Source: JANMES01 sp038229715
GTDB lineage: Bacteria > Planctomycetota > Phycisphaerae > Tepidisphaerales > Tepidisphaeraceae
Length of the DNA: 42,365 bases
Direction: 5' to 3'
NCBI GenBank assembly: GCA_038229715.1
Contig: JBBROD010000038.1
Span: 1-42,365, forward strand
Numbering within the stretch: the stretch's first letter is position 1; the number at the start of each line of letters is the position of its first letter. A model generated the notes under the pieces. It did no database searches and was not told the DNA's origin. It was given only the letters and a program-made list of their open reading frames with translations. The position numbers were made by a program, and so were the translations under genes. This document shows, piece after piece, positions 22,581-30,556 of the stretch.

Positions 22581-23687
22581 ATGGTCCTGCACATCCTGAG
22601 AGCCCTTTTCGTCATGCTCATGGCAGCTGCCGGGTATTACTACCTCGGCAAGCTCGGCGGGACACAGGTTGACCCCAGTTACTGGTCGATGCCCGTTGCG
22701 CTGACCGTTGGCGTTTTACTCATTTGCGTGGATATCCTGGCGCCCCGCCGGAAGCTGATCATCTTCTCCGGCACGTTCTTCGGACTGGTCGTCGGGATCA
22801 CTATCGCTTACGCCCTTAGCTTTGTGGTCAAACTCGTGGTGGATCGCGCGTTGGATCTGCTCGGCGGCACGCATGCAGTTTCGGACATGAATCTGATGCG
22901 CGAAAATCTCACGCAGTTCATCAACCTGCTGGTGGGCATCGTCTGTGGTTATCTTTCGATCAGTTTCATCATGCAGACGAAGGACGATTTCCGCTTCATC
23001 ATCCCGTTCGTAGAGTTCGCGAAGGAGACCAAGGGCGCTCGGCCGATCCTCGTCGACACCAGCGTGCTGATCGACGGCCGAATCGCTGAAGTCGCTGATA
23101 CGGGGATTATCGAAAGCAAGATGATCGTCCCCAAGTTCGTGCTGCTGGAATTGCAAGCGGTGGCCGACAGCGCCGATAAGCTCAAGCGCAACCGCGGACG
23201 GCGCGGGCTGGACGTGCTGGGCAAACTCCAGAACTCCAAACGCTGCGAAGTCGTCCTCTACGACTCATCCGCCCATGAAGGGACCGACGACATCGGCGCG
23301 GATCAAAAGCTGATGAGCCTCGCTCAGCAGATGAACGCCCGCGTGCTGACCAACGACTTCAACCTCAACAAAGTGGCCCAGCTTCGCGGCGTGACGGTGA
23401 TCAACCTGAACGACCTGACGACCGCCCTCAAGCCCGTGGTGCTGCCCGGCGAGAAGATGAAGGTTCGCCTCGTCAAACCGGGTGAAGTAGCCGGCCAAGG
23501 CGTCGGCTATCTCGAGGACGGCACAATGGTCGTCGTCGAGCAGGGACGGCAGTTCGTGAACGAAGACGTGGAATTCACCGTCACCAGTGTCCTGCAAACC
23601 AGCGCCGGCAAAATGATCTTCGGCCGACTCGGCGACAGCATCGCCGCCCCACCCACGAAAAAATCTCGAAGCCTGCCGGCGAGTTAG
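22581..23687 (+). CDS. Membrane protein with PIN nuclease-like and TRAM domains (YacL type)
   Basis: A 368-residue protein from ATG 22581. The N-terminal 150 residues hold about four hydrophobic segments. A PIN domain follows: 'RPILVDTSVLIDGRIAEVAD' with the first Asp, 'VPKFVLLELQAVAD' with the conserved Glu, and 'GADQKLMSLAQQMNARVLTN' with the later acidic residues. The last 80 residues ('MKVRLVKPGEVAGQGVGYLE', 'EDVEFTVTSVLQTSAGKMI') form a TRAM RNA-binding domain. The arrangement equals that of Bacillus YacL and its relatives, widely conserved and poorly understood; an RNase or RNA-binding role at the membrane is likely. Confidence 0.92.
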   Translation: MVLHILRALFVMLMAAAGYYYLGKLGGTQVDPSYWSMPVALTVGVLLICVDILAPRRKLIIFSGTFFGLVVGITIAYALSFVVKLVVDRALDLLGGTHAVSDMNLMRENLTQFINLLVGIVCGYLSISFIMQTKDDFRFIIPFVEFAKETKGARPILVDTSVLIDGRIAEVADTGIIESKMIVPKFVLLELQAVADSADKLKRNRGRRGLDVLGKLQNSKRCEVVLYDSSAHEGTDDIGADQKLMSLAQQMNARVLTNDFNLNKVAQLRGVTVINLNDLTTALKPVVLPGEKMKVRLVKPGEVAGQGVGYLEDGTMVVVEQGRQFVNEDVEFTVTSVLQTSAGKMIFGRLGDSIAAPPTKKSRSLPAS

Positions 23688-23700
23688 ACCTTCTATATTT

Positions 23701-23784
23701 ACCGCGAAGACGCGAAGTCGCGAACCATACCAGAAACCAGAATCACCCGAGTTGCTTTGCGTTCCTTCTTCGCGCCTTCGCGGT
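23701..23784. repeat. Imperfect inverted repeat after the PIN/TRAM gene
   Basis: The 16-nt arms 23701-23716 and 23769-23784 match with one mismatch. The motif is an 'accgcgaagacgcgaa' type sequence. It is 13 bases after the upstream stop and may act as a transcript end. Confidence 0.75.
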
Positions 23785-23854
23785 TGTGTTTTGAGTTATT
23801 TTAGAAGCTCTAACAACATCGACGCGGAGGATCAATTAATTGGACCTGACCTGC

Positions 23855-23930
23855 TCTGTAGAGAAGCTCCCAGATGATAGCGGCCGGGATCATGATGTTG
23901 GCCGCTATCATCTGGAAGCTTTTCTACAGA
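23855..23930. repeat. 31-bp inverted repeat
   Basis: Arms 23855-23885 and 23900-23930 pair over 31 positions, with only two differences, both of the G-T wobble kind, so an RNA stem is kept. The loop is 14 nt. It lies in the gene-free stretch 23688-24205, with no recognisable gene beside it. Confidence 0.85.
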
Positions 23931-23999
23931 ACACTTCCCGACCCCTATTCCTTGCTGCGGAAGAATAGGATGCGCCAATGGTCTCATTGCAAAAGAATT

Positions 24000-24056
24000 G
24001 CGTCCCCTTTAATTACCCGTGCCGAACGGGATTGATCGCGTCCCCTTTAATTACCC
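24000..24056. repeat. Two direct copies of 'gcgtcccctttaattaccc'
   Basis: Copies at 24000-24018 and 24038-24056 are identical over 19 bases with a 19-base spacer. Such 'ggggacgc' motifs resemble the REP sequences that accompany REP-associated tyrosine transposases, though no such transposase is in the window. The rest of 23688-24205 shows no gene. Confidence 0.6.
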
Positions 24057-24205
24057 CGCCTGCCGGCGCAGATTAACGTCCTCCCAAACCCAAGTGGTGG
24101 CGAACCGAACCATTGACCGCAAAACAACCTGCAACCACAATACCTGCGTTCAGCGGGGATGCTAATTGGCGCTCTCGGTCAGGTTAATGAGTAGTAAGTT
24201 GCGCT

Positions 24206-24706
24206 ATGGAAGTCATCGATTACAACGGTCAAGATCGATGGAGCCGCGACGCGATCCTCGAACGCTACGCGCAGTTCGCGGCCGACGCGGGCGTCGCGCC
24301 ACGCAATCTCTCGCCGAGGGAGCACACCGAATGGGGACGGCATTGGGTCTACCCCGTGATGGAGAAGGTGATCGAAGGCATTGAGGCAGGCGATGCCGCA
24401 TGTGTCCGTCTGGGGATCGAGTTCATCGAGGAGGACGCGAAGTTCCCCTTCGGGAAGATCCTCAAATCGAACACGGCCCGCGCTCTTCGGCGCGCTTCAT
24501 TGTCTGAAGAGCAGGGTCAACGGGTTCGGGGGCGCGTCCTGAGTATGTTGCGAGCAGGGAAAGTGCCTCACGAGTTCCGAGAGTATGCGAAGCTAGTCAA
24601 GAAGATCGGTCTTCACGCAGCGGAATTAGGCGAAGTGCCCGGCACAAGTGAGCGCGTATCGCGCTTTCGTTCATACCTTCAGGCGGCGGCGCGGCCGGGC
24701 AACTAA
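24206..24706 (+). CDS. Hypothetical protein, 166 residues
   Basis: A soluble protein with the conserved-looking stretches 'HTEWGRHWVYPVMEKVIEGI', 'VRLGIEFIEEDAKFPFGKIL' and 'EFREYAKLVKKIGLHAAELG'. It is mostly helical, with no membrane segment or signal peptide. I have a weak impression of a widespread family of unknown function. The start is ATG 24206. It lies in a stretch of decayed or recently arrived DNA and is followed by a short inverted repeat (arms near 24725 and 24767). Confidence 0.65.
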   Translation: MEVIDYNGQDRWSRDAILERYAQFAADAGVAPRNLSPREHTEWGRHWVYPVMEKVIEGIEAGDAACVRLGIEFIEEDAKFPFGKILKSNTARALRRASLSEEQGQRVRGRVLSMLRAGKVPHEFREYAKLVKKIGLHAAELGEVPGTSERVSRFRSYLQAAARPGN

Positions 24707-24724
24707 CCCCGCACTGCAACGGAT

Positions 24725-24775
24725 CGGCCGGGCGGAACGGTCCTTGTGATTCCAACGCGGTTCGGTGCCCGGCCG
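24725..24775. repeat. Inverted repeat downstream of the 166-residue gene
   Basis: Nine-base arms 'cggccgggc' (24725-24733) and complement (24767-24775) flank a 33-base loop that itself contains partly paired bases. It could form a stem at the transcript end; no T-run follows. Confidence 0.35.
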
Positions 24776-24796
24776 GCCGTTGAATGCTGATCCGTT

Positions 24797-25318
24797 ATGT
24801 CACGCGGGAGAGTTACAGCATCGATCGAGGGCTTTGCCCGCACGGGCGGACTTGGCCCGATACGTCTCGGGATGCGTCGGCAGCAAATCATACGTCTATT
24901 GGGCAGGCCCAAACACTGGGCCTGCAACCTTCCGGCTATGCCCAACTACAAAGGGTGGGCGCGGTCCGGCATTTGGAAATACGGGAACGCGGAACTTCAC
25001 TTTGATGGGAATAGCCTCTGGCTGATCCACTTTGACGACACCTTCGGGAAGCCTCGGGGTGGTCAAGGACTGCGGATAATTTCATCCGGCGTTCGCGAAA
25101 GGATGTCTCTCGTAGCACTGGAACGCGCATTGAAGAACGGCGGCGTCCGATACCGGATCACTGCCGATCGCGCTAAGAATCCCGGATGTGTTGAAGTCGT
25201 TACTGAGGGCAACGTTTGCTTTCTCGTGAAAGCAAAGGGCCCTCGCCGCGAGCTGGGATTGCAGCTGTTCGGCTGTTCGCAGCTTGACATAAACCGCCGC
25301 CACTATGAGATCGAATAA
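24797..25318 (+). CDS. Hypothetical protein, 173 residues
   Basis: The product contains 'GLGPIRLGMRRQQIIRLLG', a pattern seen at the start of many small bacterial proteins of unknown or immunity-like function. It continues with 'SGIWKYGNAELHFDGNSLWL' and ends 'LQLFGCSQLDINRRHYEIE'. It has no membrane segment. The start is ATG 24797. A role as an immunity protein is only a guess, since no toxin gene is adjacent. Confidence 0.6.
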   Translation: MSRGRVTASIEGFARTGGLGPIRLGMRRQQIIRLLGRPKHWACNLPAMPNYKGWARSGIWKYGNAELHFDGNSLWLIHFDDTFGKPRGGQGLRIISSGVRERMSLVALERALKNGGVRYRITADRAKNPGCVEVVTEGNVCFLVKAKGPRRELGLQLFGCSQLDINRRHYEIE

Positions 25319-25399
25319 CGGGACAGGTCCAATACTTTCGTCGCGATGCCGTTAGGTTCATTGCTCATTCGGCAGGTCGCGCTGATCGATAGTAGGTCT

Positions 25400-25490
25400 A
25401 TGCTCGCTCTCTCCATTCGCCAGCCGTACGCCGAGTTGATCCTGCGGGGGGTTAAGCGGATCGAGTATCGCAGCCGGGCGACGCGGATCA
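25400..25490 (+). pseudogene. ASCH-domain gene fragment (5' end only)
   Basis: About 90 bases from ATG 25400 are almost identical to the first 90 bases of the intact ASCH gene at 8797, encoding 'MLALSIRQPYAELILRGVKR' and 'IEYRSRAT'. Similarity stops abruptly after 'gggcgacg' and unrelated sequence follows. It is a duplicated 5' end without the rest of the domain. Confidence 0.85.
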
Positions 25491-25531
25491 TCAGGTTTGG
25501 CATCACGTCGCAGTCCGGGTAAAATCCCGGC

Positions 25532-25750
25532 ATGAGCACCGACACGCAGCAACTCATCGAAATTTGCGAACAGCTGCCCGAGGCCAAGCGGGTGGAAGTG
25601 GCGGACTTTGCGCGGTTTCTGCTCGCTCAGGAAGGCGATGAACGGTGGGAGCAGATCATCGCTTCAGCCACGCCGCGGCCTAAGCTGGATGCGTTTTTGA
25701 AGCAGTCCGCGATGGAAGGGTCGGAACCTCTGGACCCGGATCGGCTGTGA
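25532..25750 (+). CDS. Small antitoxin-like protein, 72 residues
   Basis: 'MSTDTQQLIEICEQLPEAKR' and 'VEVADFARFLLAQEGDERWE' followed by an acidic, proline-containing tail are typical of short antitoxins of the DUF2281/prevent-host-death-like sort paired with RelE/ParE toxins. Its stop TGA (25748-25750) overlaps a GTG (25747) that opens the toxin frame, the usual coupling in such pairs. The toxin is frameshifted, so the antitoxin may be an orphan. Confidence 0.75.
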   Translation: MSTDTQQLIEICEQLPEAKRVEVADFARFLLAQEGDERWEQIIASATPRPKLDAFLKQSAMEGSEPLDPDRL

Positions 25751-26021
25751 AGTCGATCGCTCGTCCCAGCTTTTGGCGTGCCTATGGGGTGTCTATGGGG
25801 CGCTCGATCAGCGTGCGAAACTGGCGGCCCGAAGGGCGTATCAACTGTTCGCGGAAAATCCCGACCATCCTTCCCTTCGATTCAAAAAGCTTGGCGGATA
25901 CGAAAACGTCTGGTCGGTGCGGATCAGCGAACAATATCGGGCGGTGGGCGAGCGGGACGGCGACACCATCGAATGGGCGTGGATCGGATCGCACAACGAG
26001 TTTGACAGCAAGTTCGGCTAG
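25747..26021 (+). pseudogene. RelE/ParE-type toxin, frameshifted by an 11-bp duplication
   Basis: From GTG 25747 the frame reads 'KSIARPSFWRAYG' and then loses similarity. The rest of the toxin ('ALDQRAKLAARRAYQLFAEN', 'LRFKKLGGYENVWSVRISEQ', 'YRAVGERDGDTIEWAWIGSH') follows in another frame to the stop at 26021. The break falls on two neighbouring 11-base units, 25782-25792 and 25793-25803, which agree at 9 positions ('ctatgggg' is shared). Deleting one unit restores 'FWRAYGALDQRAK'. A TTG at 25773 could still start a product with a changed N-terminus. Confidence 0.8.
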
Positions 26022-26057
26022 ATAAACCGGGACGCAAATCCGGTCGATTTATAGAAC

Positions 26058-26370
26058 ATGCTCGCCCGCTCCATTCGCCAGCCGTACGCCGAGTTGATCC
26101 GGTTCGACTGAGCTCACCGAAGTCTGCGGGGGATCAAGACGGTCGAATACCGATCGCGGGCGACGAGGAACATTGGGCGGCGGTTTTACATCTACGCCAG
26201 TAAGACACCGGCATCGCGGCTGATCGCGGAGGCAAAGCCTCACGCTTGGTCGGAGGATTTGCAGGTCGGACATCCGCCCCTGTGTATGGTCGAGTTGGCG
26301 GAGCAGGTGAAGCTGATCGAGGACCTGCGGTCGGCAACCGGCGATCGATTGCCGACCGGGAGAATTAACC
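26058..26370 (+). pseudogene. ASCH-domain gene, decayed copy with a 24-bp insertion
   Basis: From ATG 26058 the sequence encodes 'MLARSIRQPYAELI'. A 24-base insert (26101-26124) with an in-frame TGA then breaks the reading, after which 'RGIKTVEYRSRATRNIGRRF' and 'YIYASKTPASRLIAE' follow in the original frame. The frame then reads 'VGHPPLCMVELAEQVKLIED' and fades near 26370. The end of the domain ('PVWW' region of the intact copy) is missing. Confidence 0.85.
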
Positions 26371-26965
26371 GGTACGGTTCGAATTTTCTCGTAGCCGTGC
26401 CATTTTTGGCACAGTGAAAATAGCAAATCCGAAGTCCCGCCATACGAAATACGGCCGAATTTCACACTTGTAACCACAGTGTCGCGCCGGAGGCGTTCGG
26501 GCAGCGCAGCAGCGAACGTCATAGCGAGGCGACGACTCTTCCTGCTCAACGGTTGAATGACCGACGGCTCTTTGAAAAGTGATATTTCTTTCGGCCACCT
26601 TATGTGACACGGGCGGCGCTGCTTGTGTACCTTTGCGTACCTTTGCGTACCTTGACGATCGGCCAGCGGGGACTGGGGGACAGGGTTGTAACTGTTGGCC
26701 GGTGGTGAAGTTGGCGAGGTGCGGGGTGGCGGGTGCTTCGCGGGTGGCGCGGATTGGAGCGCACAGATGTAAAAATCTCGTTTCAGCGATCGCCGCAGGG
26801 ATTTCTTCGTCGTGATGCTCGCGTGGCGGTTGGAGGAAGGGGCGGCGTTTCGATCTCGCGTCAGACTTGACTACCGCTCATCGATTCACCAAAATACCGC
26901 TCCGCGCTCGGCCGGTGGAGTCTAACCAACGCCCCGGCAATAGCCCTTTTACCGGAGTTTCTTCC
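26371..26965. other. Gene-free stretch upstream of glnN
   Basis: No protein-like frame is convincing here. It holds a small hairpin 'gtgccatttttggcac' (26397-26412) and a triple 'ctttgcgtac' tandem repeat near 26631-26652. The last part would contain the glnN promoter, but I cannot point to clear boxes. It appears to be decayed accessory DNA joined to the glnN leader. Confidence 0.5.
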
Positions 26966-29140
26966 ATGTCCACCGTTCGCAAAGATGCGATCAAGGCGAT
27001 CGCGCAGACCAAGCACAAGCTGAATCAAATCGATTTCAAGTCCAAACACATCAAGGATTTGTACGGCGTTAACGTCTTCAACGAAACTCAGCAGAAGGCG
27101 CGCCTGCCCAAGCCGATCTTCAAGGCGCTGCAAAAAACCATCAAGCAGGGCTTGGCGATCGACCCGACCATCGCCGACGCGGTGGCCAGCGCGATGAAGG
27201 ATTGGGCGATCGAAAAAGGCGCCACGCACTACACGCACATTTTCCAGCCGATGACCGGCATTACCGCAGAGAAGCACGACTCGTTCCTCGCCCCCACCGG
27301 CGATGGCAACGCGGTCGCGGAATTCAGCGGCAAGGAACTGGTCAAGGGTGAACCCGACGCATCCTCATTCCCGTCCGGCGGGCTCCGCGCGACGTTCGAA
27401 GCCCGCGGCTATACCGCGTGGGATCCGACCTCACCGGCCTACATCGTTGAAAACCCCAACGGCTCGACGCTCGTCATTCCGACCGCCTTCCTCAGCTGGA
27501 CCGGCGAAGCCCTCGACAAGAAAACCCCGCTCCTCCGCTCGATGGACGCGCTCTCCACGCAGGCGGCTCGCATCCTCAAGCTGTTCGGCAAAACCGCTGA
27601 TCGCGTCATCACCACCGTTGGGCCGGAGCAGGAATACTTCCTCATCGATAAGAATTTCTACTACGCCCGTCCCGACCTGATCACCTGCGGCCGGACGCTG
27701 TTCGGCGCGCCGCCGCCCAAGGGACAGGAACTGGAAGACCAGTATTTCGGCACGATTCCCGATCGCGTGCTGGCGTGCATGGCGGATGCGGAGCTGGAGC
27801 TGTTCAAGTTCGGCGTGCCGGTCAAAACCCGCCATAACGAAGTTGCGCCCAGCCAGTACGAAATCGCCCCGATCTACGAAAACAGCAACCTGGCGACCGA
27901 TCACCAAAACCTGACCCAGGAAGTGCTGAAGAAGACCGCCGACAAGTACGGGCTGGTTTGCCTGCTGCACGAGAAGCCGTTCGCCGGCATTAATGGCAGC
28001 GGCAAGCACAATAATTGGTCGATGGGCACGGAGAGCGAGAACCTCCTAGAGCCCGGCCACACCCCGCACGAGAACGCGCAGTTTTTGGTTTACACCACGG
28101 CCGTCATCCGCGCGGTGGCTAAGTACAGCGAGATTTTGCGATTGTCGATCGCATCGGCGCACAACGATCACCGCTTGGGCGCTAACGAGGCCCCGCCGGC
28201 GATTATTTCGATCTTCCTCGGCGATCAGCTGAACGACATCATCGAGCAGATCGAAAAAGGCGGCGCCAAGACCAGCAAGCAAGGCGGCCTGTTCCAGACC
28301 GGCGTGTCGGTGCTTCCGCCATTGCCGAAGGAAGCCGGCGACCGCAACCGTACTTCGCCGTTCGCGTTCACGGGCAACAAGTTTGAATTCCGCGCAGTCG
28401 GATCGTCGGCAAACATCTCCGGTGCGAACACGGTACTGAATACGATCGTGGCTGAGTCATTGGACTTCATCGCCACCAAGTTGGAAGCGGACGTGAAAGC
28501 CGGCAAGAGCCTGGCCGATGCGACGCAGGCTTTGCTGCCGGGCATCATCAAGGAGAGCAAGAAGGTTATCTTCAACGGCAACGGCTACTCGGAAGAGTGG
28601 CACAAAGAAGCCGAGAAACGCGGCCTGCCGAACCTTAAGAACACTGTGGAGGTTCTGCCCGTTATCACGCGCAAGGATACGGTTGCGTTGTTCACCAAGT
28701 ACAAAGTGTATACCGAGCGTGAACTGCAAAGCCGCCTGCACATTTTGAGCGAAGCCTACGTCAAGACGCTGAGCATCGAAGGCAAGACTGCAGTCCTGAT
28801 CGCCAGAACGATGATCCTGCCGGCCGCGCTCAAGTTCATGGGCGAAGTCGCCGGCACGGTATCAGCCGCCAAGGGCGCTGGCATCGCTAAGCCGCAAGGA
28901 ACCGACTTGCTCAAGAGCCTCAATGACGGCTTGGCCGCGCTGACCAAGGCGATCGATGAACTCGACCACGCGGTATCGCACACCGCCGACGGCGAACCCT
29001 ACGACCACGCCAAGCACGCCCGGGCCGAGATATTCCCGGCGTTGAACACGTTGCGTGAAGCCGCCGACAGCCTGGAAGTCATCGTGGCCGACGACTACTG
29101 GCCGCTACCGACGTACCGCGAGATGTTGTTCATCAAGTAA
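26966..29140 (+). CDS. glnN: Glutamine synthetase, type III
   Basis: A 724-residue enzyme making glutamine from glutamate, ammonia and ATP. The length (about 725) and blocks 'MTGITAEKHDSFLAPTGDG', 'FSGKELVKGEPDASSFPSGG', 'VGPEQEYFLIDKNFYYARPD', 'KPFAGINGSGKHNNWSMGTE' and 'RLGANEAPPAIISIFLGDQL' identify GSIII rather than the smaller GSI. It acts in the cytoplasm in nitrogen assimilation. ATG 26966 has 'ggag' eight bases upstream (26954-26957). It stands alone and is followed by a strong terminator. Confidence 0.97.
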   Translation: MSTVRKDAIKAIAQTKHKLNQIDFKSKHIKDLYGVNVFNETQQKARLPKPIFKALQKTIKQGLAIDPTIADAVASAMKDWAIEKGATHYTHIFQPMTGITAEKHDSFLAPTGDGNAVAEFSGKELVKGEPDASSFPSGGLRATFEARGYTAWDPTSPAYIVENPNGSTLVIPTAFLSWTGEALDKKTPLLRSMDALSTQAARILKLFGKTADRVITTVGPEQEYFLIDKNFYYARPDLITCGRTLFGAPPPKGQELEDQYFGTIPDRVLACMADAELELFKFGVPVKTRHNEVAPSQYEIAPIYENSNLATDHQNLTQEVLKKTADKYGLVCLLHEKPFAGINGSGKHNNWSMGTESENLLEPGHTPHENAQFLVYTTAVIRAVAKYSEILRLSIASAHNDHRLGANEAPPAIISIFLGDQLNDIIEQIEKGGAKTSKQGGLFQTGVSVLPPLPKEAGDRNRTSPFAFTGNKFEFRAVGSSANISGANTVLNTIVAESLDFIATKLEADVKAGKSLADATQALLPGIIKESKKVIFNGNGYSEEWHKEAEKRGLPNLKNTVEVLPVITRKDTVALFTKYKVYTERELQSRLHILSEAYVKTLSIEGKTAVLIARTMILPAALKFMGEVAGTVSAAKGAGIAKPQGTDLLKSLNDGLAALTKAIDELDHAVSHTADGEPYDHAKHARAEIFPALNTLREAADSLEVIVADDYWPLPTYREMLFIK

Positions 29141-29167
29141 CGAGCAGTTGTCACGCTGAGTTTCACC

Positions 29168-29205
29168 AGAAGCCCCGTGAGCGATCACGGGGCTTCTGCT
29201 TTTTC
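29168..29205 (+). terminator. Rho-independent terminator after glnN
   Basis: A perfect 13-bp stem (29168-29180 with 29185-29197), a 4-nt loop and a following 'gctttttc' tract lie 28 bases after the glnN stop. Confidence 0.88.
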
Positions 29206-29340
29206 GGGGTCCACCCCCCCAGCGGGGAGTGGGTTGGGGTTAGGGTAGAAACGTCGCTCGCAAAATGGGATTGGCACTGGCAAATGTCCCTGCCGTTTGA
29301 CGAGGGTTCAAACCCAACAACTCCCGGTTAAGATCGCGGT

Positions 29341-30462
29341 ATGCGTTCGCCGGTTGTTTCATTTGATTCTTCCTCGCCCAGCCGACCTTGGAGCGACACT
29401 GCCGCGCGCTTGGCCGGTAACACCATCACCGCCACGCCCGAGACGGCTTTGACGACTCTTGCGGCAATCGAGGAGCAGGCCGCCACCCGTCGCTACGCCG
29501 GCTTTATCAACTACGATGTCGGCCGCTGTTTTGAAACGCTGCCTGCGAGAGCGACCGATGATCTTCACCTACCTTCGCTGTTCTTCACCGCTTGCGATGA
29601 GCATCGCCGGGCCGATCTCGCCGTTGCGCCCAGTCTGCCGCGGGTGATCGAAGCTCCGCGATCGAACTTCACCCGCGCGGAATACGAGCAGGCCATCCAG
29701 CGATGCCTCGACTACATCTCCGCCGGCGATGTGTTTCAGATCAACCTCTCACAGCGGTTCACCCTACCGCTGGCCGAGCACCCGTGGCTGCTCTACCAAC
29801 GGCTCCGCCAAACTTTCCCGGCCGAGTACGGGGCCTATCTCGACGCCGGCGAGTTTCAACTCCTCAGCAATTCCCCCGAACTATTCCTCCGCGTGACCGA
29901 ACTCCAGAGCGGCCGGCGGAAGATCGTCAACCGCCCGATCAAAGGCACCCGCCCGAGCGCCGCTGGGATGTACGACGCGCTGCTGCTCAGCGAAAAAGAT
30001 CAGGCGGAACTCGCGATGATCGTCGACCTGCAGCGCAACGACCTCGGCCGAATCTGCGAGATCGGCAGCGTGAAAGTCACCCAGCCGCGGGCGATCGAAT
30101 CGCACCCCACCGTCCTGCACGGCGTCGCGACGATCGAAGGCATCCTGCGCCCTGAAGTGACGTTCGTCGACATACTCCGCGCCACCTTCCCCTGCGGCAG
30201 CGTCACCGGCTGCCCGAAAATCCGGGCCATGCAGATCATTGACGAACTCGAACCCGTCCGCCGCGGCGCGTACTGCGGTGCGATCGGCTGGATCGAGGGA
30301 CGCGAGATGGAATTCTCCGTCGCCATCCGCACGATGACCGTGAAAGCCGGCCAAATCCACATCCCCGTCGGCGGCGGCATCGTGGCAGATTCCTCACCGG
30401 CGGCGGAATATGAGGAGACGCTGGTGAAGGCGCGGGCGATGTTTGGTGCGCTCGGGATTTGA
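29341..30462 (+). CDS. pabB: Aminodeoxychorismate synthase component I
   Basis: A 373-residue chorismate-binding enzyme of folate synthesis. The motif 'NRPIKGTRP' (PIKGT at 199-203) marks PabB, since anthranilate synthase has PIAGT with an Arg-Gly pair. 'DVFQINLSQRFTLPL', 'LAMIVDLQRNDLGRICEIGS', 'FPCGSVTGCPKIRAMQIIDE' and 'VGGGIVADSSPAAEYEET' are the conserved chorismate-binding blocks. The N-terminal region is shorter than in E. coli PabB (453 residues). The glutaminase partner is not in the window. Anthranilate synthase is the less likely alternative. Confidence 0.92.
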   Translation: MRSPVVSFDSSSPSRPWSDTAARLAGNTITATPETALTTLAAIEEQAATRRYAGFINYDVGRCFETLPARATDDLHLPSLFFTACDEHRRADLAVAPSLPRVIEAPRSNFTRAEYEQAIQRCLDYISAGDVFQINLSQRFTLPLAEHPWLLYQRLRQTFPAEYGAYLDAGEFQLLSNSPELFLRVTELQSGRRKIVNRPIKGTRPSAAGMYDALLLSEKDQAELAMIVDLQRNDLGRICEIGSVKVTQPRAIESHPTVLHGVATIEGILRPEVTFVDILRATFPCGSVTGCPKIRAMQIIDELEPVRRGAYCGAIGWIEGREMEFSVAIRTMTVKAGQIHIPVGGGIVADSSPAAEYEETLVKARAMFGALGI

Positions 30463-30556
30463 AGAAGTCGAACCACGAAACTTCAACGATGCCCTTTCCG
30501 AATTTGCAATCACGATTGCCCTTCGTTGCTTAGTTGCTTCGTGTTAAATTTATTGA

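Noticed and set aside
24707..24796. tRNA-like fold
   Set aside because: The inverted repeat lacks an anticodon arm, T-loop and CCA-like end; no tRNA or rRNA was recognised elsewhere in the window.
26049..26549. Minus-strand frame of 166 codons across the decayed ASCH copy
   Set aside because: It is antisense to recognisable ASCH remnants and has no domain of its own.
26579..26815. Open frame of 78 codons upstream of glnN
   Set aside because: No start signal, no protein-like pattern, and it spans a short tandem repeat.
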